From Ketobacter alkanivorans (GTDB lineage: Bacteria; Pseudomonadota; Gammaproteobacteria; Pseudomonadales; Ketobacteraceae), in NCBI RefSeq assembly GCF_002863865.1, contig NZ_CP022684.1, positions 3,167,990 through 3,231,989 of the forward strand: 64,000 bases of DNA, in the 5' to 3' direction. Position numbers and translations under genes: made by a program. The notes beneath the pieces were generated by a model. It saw only the letters and a program-made list of their open reading frames with translations. It ran no database searches and was not told where the DNA came from. Shown piece after piece: positions 60,801 through 64,000 of the stretch. The number at the start of each line of letters is the position of its first letter. Positions within the stretch are counted from its first letter, which is position 1.

Positions 60801-62526
60801 AGGTGCCCAGTACGCTGCTGGCCAGTCGGATGGTGGATAAGCTGACTTTGATCAGGGTGGAGGGCTCTACCTGCCCTTCTTTGTCTTGCGTGTCCTGGTT
60901 GCGCTTTTTTTGATGCTGTGTAGCGGCATCAGGGCGATACAGGTTGGCTCTGGGTTTGCCCTCGGTACGTAACGCGGCCAGCAGTTCACGCTCTTGTTGG
61001 TAAAGGGTGTCACTGTAGGCTTGACCTGCGTTGGCGTTGATGCGCTGGGCCAGCTCTGTTAGTGGCATCTGAAACCTGTACAGGGCCACTTGCGGTGCGT
61101 TGAAGGCCAGTTCGCTCAAGGTATGTTTGCCTGTCAGCAGGGCGGCAATGAGTTGTGGGCCGGGGCTTTTTTCTGCGTCTGCGGCCAGCTCCAGGCCAAT
61201 GGGGTCGCGTTCGATGAGCTTTGCGGTGGCTTGGGGCGGTGTGCCCAGTAAGGTGAGCAGAGCAGACAGGTGATACCAGCGGCGATGGGCGTAACCCCAG
61301 TAGGCGGTGTCTTCGTCATCACCACCAATTGGGCCGGGTAAGTCGGTCATAGCCCAGTAGTCATCCAGGGTGGCGCGCAGAGCGGTGTCCCATTTCTGCC
61401 ACTGGGCATCGCCGTTCAGCAGCTGGGCGAGGCGCGTTTGCCAGTGGCTGATCAGTTGGTAGAGGCTGCGGCGCAGATCCAGGGCCAGTGCGGACTGGAT
61501 GTCTTCCAGACTGAGGTGTTTGAAGGCTTCGTCGCTGTATTGATCCTGTTGCCAACGGGTTTTGCCTTTGGGTAGTTCGCCGCGGGTGTAAAACACTTGA
61601 TAAGCCAGCACGGCGCTTTCATAGAACTTGGCATAAGGGTAGGTCGTGTTGCTGGCGTCTTGCATGTTGGTGGTGACGGTTTGCAGAAGATGCCAGGCAG
61701 TTTTTAAGTGGGTGCTCATCTGTTGCCCGATCAGCAGGGGATCTTTTACCGGTAGCAGTACCCAATCGGCGACCCATTGTTCAGGCTGCAGAGCGTCCTG
61801 GTGGTTCTGGCAGGCGGCCAGTTCCGGCACGGTGGCAACGAACTCGGCAGGAAACAAGGGGGTCGGCGTTTGGCTCTGGCGCTCCAGCGGGTGCAGCAAG
61901 CCCTGGTCTGGCAGGGTGCTGGGGGATTGGGTGATGCAGCGTTCTGTGCGCAGCGCGCTGGCGATTTGCGGGCTCCAGTCGATCAGGTTCGGGTCTTGTG
62001 CGGGCTCGGGGATACCGAAGGCGGGGATCTGGTGATCTTTATGTAGTCCACCTAACAGCTGAATACGCAGCCATGGCCATTGACCTTCACTGTAGGCGAT
62101 TTGGTAGCGGCCTTCCTTGGGAATCAACACATAGGGTGCTGGGGTGTGGGCATCGTCGATTGCCCGCTGATCCAGGCCCTGCGTGGTGATCAGGTCGATG
62201 GCCTGGTAGGTGGTTGTGAGGCTGTGCGGATCGAAGGTGGCGCGATATTCAGCCCATAGGGTGTCGTTGCGGAATATGTACAGGTAGCCATCCCGCAGCG
62301 GGCGCCATGTGGTGTCGAGCTGGTCTTGGATGATGTCGAGGTGCTGGTCCAATATCACTTGATCATCGGGTACACCCGCCAAGTCTGGTAGTTCATCCAC
62401 GGCCAGCTGATGGGTAATGGGCACCACAGCTTGATACAGCGGCGGTATACGAATCACCAGTTTGTTGGTGGTGTTCATGCGGAACAAGGTGTCGGGCAGC
62501 TGGGTGAGGTTGGCAGGTGTGGTCAT
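57865..62526 (-). CDS. VasX-like type VI secretion effector (putative pore-forming toxin)
   Basis: A 1553-residue protein. The N-terminal ~190 residues follow the VasX-type N-terminal pattern (PLYQAVVPITHQLAVDEL; TWRPLRDGYLYIFRNDTLWAEYRA). A large helical region follows, with a coiled-coil at ~635-850 (TTIDDLKRRHATERRNLKKQ). Then come hydrophobic helices at ~1058-1080 (GYCGTFSAGLGIAVGLLDFV) and ~1092-1128 (VMVVGGVLGFAGMVTTSLVLGPIGIVVGVAG), resembling colicin-like insertion hairpins. The C-terminal ~150 residues are unfamiliar and AT-rich. VasX kills by membrane permeabilisation after type VI delivery; that this protein does so is inferred. Secretion genes are not in the window. Confidence 0.7.
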   Translation of the reverse strand: MTTPANLTQLPDTLFRMNTTNKLVIRIPPLYQAVVPITHQLAVDELPDLAGVPDDQVILDQHLDIIQDQLDTTWRPLRDGYLYIFRNDTLWAEYRATFDPHSLTTTYQAIDLITTQGLDQRAIDDAHTPAPYVLIPKEGRYQIAYSEGQWPWLRIQLLGGLHKDHQIPAFGIPEPAQDPNLIDWSPQIASALRTERCITQSPSTLPDQGLLHPLERQSQTPTPLFPAEFVATVPELAACQNHQDALQPEQWVADWVLLPVKDPLLIGQQMSTHLKTAWHLLQTVTTNMQDASNTTYPYAKFYESAVLAYQVFYTRGELPKGKTRWQQDQYSDEAFKHLSLEDIQSALALDLRRSLYQLISHWQTRLAQLLNGDAQWQKWDTALRATLDDYWAMTDLPGPIGGDDEDTAYWGYAHRRWYHLSALLTLLGTPPQATAKLIERDPIGLELAADAEKSPGPQLIAALLTGKHTLSELAFNAPQVALYRFQMPLTELAQRINANAGQAYSDTLYQQERELLAALRTEGKPRANLYRPDAATQHQKKRNQDTQDKEGQVEPSTLIKVSLSTIRLASSVLGTLGGSAIKLTGDTLRPNQLNTTVERLRHAFNTVQETHLRYTSFDTIYQNKLEHGTQIIATFLTSAKQQRTEEFALTSPDEFATQQQTQLDTTIDDLKRRHATERRNLKKQLRDELLPEYKKQFTHEQNQLRSSLADLSNQKAALQNEMNQVVRQYNDGSGNVEIMEASAERDPDYLRLAQERLAADGEYQVQRQRWNELDQAIAGLDADITALKNDIEASARSGKDIDALDTLIEQDRVQYQRSHDPAHPLHELLQQDQQHLNQRAELQANTTEQISTHSQHYDKTVHDIEQQGRLPINTSTPEGRELLNFYESQTIRLEQARKTEIITSSSATDFEAKQAEFDTSPNHIVLDEYQSTLWNEQLQGNYLVLEGGEHLYAADPSQGVAKNALRDASLSSALLAFDALNLYNITRVVFGTSDKATSGRNITDLVANILGTASSIADFWQIVHSHRAYLSNAEKLSTTYGQVMLGRTLSTTALNTAKFLGYCGTFSAGLGIAVGLLDFVENRQEGDDAMYADAVMVVGGVLGFAGMVTTSLVLGPIGIVVGVAGVLLKTFVFKEDNLLQTWLEQGPFSADKPVRASHLIPMRDFGLTEITLKKPGQDTFALPGFETRAVMDHLSALPRPELDTAATISHYLTSKFSTLKDEHGKPLPDLQLTGRILGSLILDQNYKPLGLMYSEGHMTSSMPKFWLQPHDNTIYIKQQSKLIPCAEIGNPIAANKAAVSQHLDNLINKVLGNSIASDTSDRFSDRWWEFDDEEFTKPMTREGHEGTASLELLLNGLFPVKTKLSMQALDANGQVMHKRFGRAAIAAGYTPFKGEIDSIRFIVEIDAPYFVEGQSSLHVQITESPSVFSKEISVDSFRLQLQDTSTKKSRTTLTISHFSISATSEPESDGDYLLPKSNKLCIIRTLKYQHVSDLTDDLKSMEFVCWTRITSSANNDLFSKSDVFFPYRKNEVFENELSDKHTDTWATSDPRGL

Positions 62527-62533
62527 GATGGCG

Positions 62534-64000
62534 TTATTGTCCGTATACTTTTTTCAGCTTGGCCTGGGTCTGTGGGCCGATGATCCCGTCTACATCCAGG
62601 TGTTGGTCTTTCTGAAAGCCTTTGGCGGCGGTGCGGGTTTTGCGGCCCATCAGACCATCCACCACACCGGCGTTGTAGCCCAGGTTATTGAGGCGTAGCT
62701 GTTGGCCTTTTACGGTGCTGACCTCGGGCAAGGTGTCGCCCTCGGTTTTGAATGCCAGTCGGTGGCTGGGGCTGCCGTCGTCGTTGAGGCCCAGTTCGAT
62801 TTCTGCCTCGCTGATGGGGGACTCTACAATGACCTCCAGCACACCGTGTTCATCGGTAACCCCCGTCAGGGTGCCGCTGGCGTGGGTCAGGGTGAAGGGT
62901 TTGTTGGCAAAGGGGCTGCCCTGGCTATCTTGCACCTGCAACACAAACTTCTCGCCAATAGGTGTGAGGTAGGCGGTGGGAATGTTGTGCTGGCGTGCCC
63001 GTCTCAGGTGGCGACCCTGTTCGCTGATGACCTCATAGCCGCTTGCGGGATCGATCCGCTGATCCAGCAAGGCGGTTTCGATGTCGCCCACGTCTCCTTC
63101 GCTGTTGGCAAAGCTCTGTTGGTTGCTGTACTGGGCAATGGCAGCCAGGGAGGTGCCTTTCGCCTGCAGTTTGGCGCTGTCGTTTTCCAGAGATTCTATG
63201 TAGGGGAAATCCAGCTGCTTTTCTGAGTACAGCATGTGCAGATTGGCGCTTTGATCTGCGCCGTTCAGTTTGTAGGGCACCCATACTTCGCTGAGCCAGT
63301 GGCCGTCTGCTTCCCGCTTGTTGGCCTGACCCAGATCGCCATTCCAGTTACGACGAAAGAAGTCGACGTTGATGTCTCGCAGGGTCTGGTTTTGGCCCAC
63401 TTCCAGTTCTCGCCACAGTTTGCTGTTCCAGAACACGTAGACGTAACCGGGTTTGAGCAGGTCAGTTTGTTCCCGCTTGCGTGCTTTGTTGATGTAACCT
63501 AATGGGCGTACGGGGATGATTACGGTATCCCATTCGGCTTTGCTGGTTTGTTCGTCGCTGGTGGGTTGGCCGCTGACCAGAGGCAGTCGGATGGGGCTGG
63601 CGGGGCCGCTGGTGGCGATGATCAGGGTGAGGTCTCGGGGCGCATTGGGAAGGCGTTTGAATTCCACCAGGCTGCGGTGTTTGGCGTGATGATCCAGGCG
63701 TACACTTTGTGTTTGCTGACGCTCCCCGGTTTGGCTGCCTCCGTTTAACGCGTTGATCTCCAGGCGCTGCTTGTGACAGCGGGCGCGGCCAGCTATTTCT
63801 ATGCAAATTTTATGATGGGTTGCATCGTCGGTCGATGTGGTGTTGCGATCGGTAACAGCTCCGCCACCGGTTGCTGGTGTGTCAATTCCTGGGCTTTGAG
63901 CCAACATGCTGCTGAGTACGCTGCTGCCTTCATCCACCCCCATCATTTGGCGCATGACTGGGTTGCTGAACAGTTGGGAATGGGCTCGTTCTGCCCGGTA
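62534..64000 (-). CDS. VasX_N-like protein with C-terminal peptidoglycan-binding domain (5' end may lie outside window)
   Basis: The frame is open to the window edge; the first ATG inside is at 63955, giving 473 residues, but the upstream in-frame codons (AERAHSQLFSNPV) look coding. The middle contains LLKPGYVYVFWNSKLWRELEVG, which parallels LRDGYLYIFRNDTLWAEYRA in the downstream gene, so the two share a module. A beta-sandwich follows (SPFANKPFTLTHASGTLTGVTDEHGVLEV pattern, ~residue 360). The last ~60 residues are a PG_binding_1 domain (LRLNNLGYNAGVVDGLMG, FQKDQHLDVDGIIGPQT). Probably a type VI-associated effector, adaptor or cell-wall-targeted cargo component. It ends 7 bp before the larger effector gene starts, so they are co-transcribed. 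Confidence 0.65.
   Translation of the reverse strand, partial: YRAERAHSQLFSNPVMRQMMGVDEGSSVLSSMLAQSPGIDTPATGGGAVTDRNTTSTDDATHHKICIEIAGRARCHKQRLEINALNGGSQTGERQQTQSVRLDHHAKHRSLVEFKRLPNAPRDLTLIIATSGPASPIRLPLVSGQPTSDEQTSKAEWDTVIIPVRPLGYINKARKREQTDLLKPGYVYVFWNSKLWRELEVGQNQTLRDINVDFFRRNWNGDLGQANKREADGHWLSEVWVPYKLNGADQSANLHMLYSEKQLDFPYIESLENDSAKLQAKGTSLAAIAQYSNQQSFANSEGDVGDIETALLDQRIDPASGYEVISEQGRHLRRARQHNIPTAYLTPIGEKFVLQVQDSQGSPFANKPFTLTHASGTLTGVTDEHGVLEVIVESPISEAEIELGLNDDGSPSHRLAFKTEGDTLPEVSTVKGQQLRLNNLGYNAGVVDGLMGRKTRTAAKGFQKDQHLDVDGIIGPQTQAKLKKVYGQ

Noticed and set aside
1..64000. CRISPR arrays, tRNA or rRNA genes, insertion sequences, prophage
   Set aside because: No regularly spaced repeats, cloverleaf-like blocks, transposase motifs or phage structural genes were seen in the intergenic regions or reading frames.

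Overview
The window looks like chromosomal DNA from a gammaproteobacterium, probably a free-living marine or aquatic one of the Oceanospirillales/Pseudomonadales type (Alcanivorax- or Ketobacter-like). The evidence is the gene order rppH-ptsP-lgt-thyA-folA, an N-acetylglutamate synthase of the ArgA type, a two-domain PutA, a histidine kinase/response regulator pair that resembles the one associated with marine proteobacterial sortase systems, and VasX-like type VI effectors. Base composition is about 50-58% GC nearly throughout. I see no rRNA, tRNA, CRISPR array or insertion sequence. Family names come from recognising motifs by eye; no database search was possible.

Layout. 1-10.6 kb: the end of a large AAA 'DNA repair' ATPase, a CPA1 antiporter with a C-terminal nucleotide-binding-like domain, an exported protein, an HDOD protein, the rRNA methyltransferase RlmI, an imelysin-like lipoprotein and a HAD phosphatase. 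10.8-19 kb: a conserved housekeeping run (rppH, ptsP, lgt, thyA, folA, a 961-residue DUF349 protein) closed by a strong terminator. 19-23.7 kb: a small lipoprotein, a PilZ protein, the PdsS/PdsR-like two-component pair without a visible sortase, a 60-residue membrane peptide and an LpoB-like lipoprotein. 23.9-32.6 kb: an envelope block (Ig-like lipoprotein, OmpW-like porin, giant DUF748 protein, alpha/beta hydrolase, UbiA-type prenyltransferase). 32.6-35.8 kb: an MpaB-like oxygenase, a TetR regulator, a short-chain dehydrogenase and a small membrane protein.

35.8-45.8 kb is the most coherent system: an eight-gene minus-strand operon encoding an ABC importer (substrate-binding protein, permease, ATPase), two DUF1989 proteins, a 'urea' carboxylase and an allophanate hydrolase. 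Its leader carries an excellent match to the guanidine-I (ykkC) riboswitch, and a canonical sigma-54 -24/-12 promoter lies just upstream. Together these say it is a guanidine uptake and nitrogen-salvage operon: import, ATP-dependent carboxylation of guanidine, deimination of carboxyguanidine to allophanate, and hydrolysis to ammonia and CO2. It would be transcribed under nitrogen limitation and gated by guanidine.

45.9-56.6 kb: a DUF3857/transglutaminase membrane protein, two exported proteins, a protein with two thioredoxin-fold (HCCA isomerase/DsbA-like) halves, argA (which appears to start at a non-standard ATC codon) and putA (with a 12-bp perfect inverted repeat over its ribosome-binding region). 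56.8-64 kb: two adjacent minus-strand proteins of the VasX-like type VI effector kind, one with predicted membrane helices and one with a C-terminal peptidoglycan-binding domain, facing a convergent membrane protein that overlaps the larger one by 6 bp and is a candidate immunity protein. Both convergent genes become AT-richer toward their shared 3' junction, as expected where toxin tips and immunity genes are exchanged.
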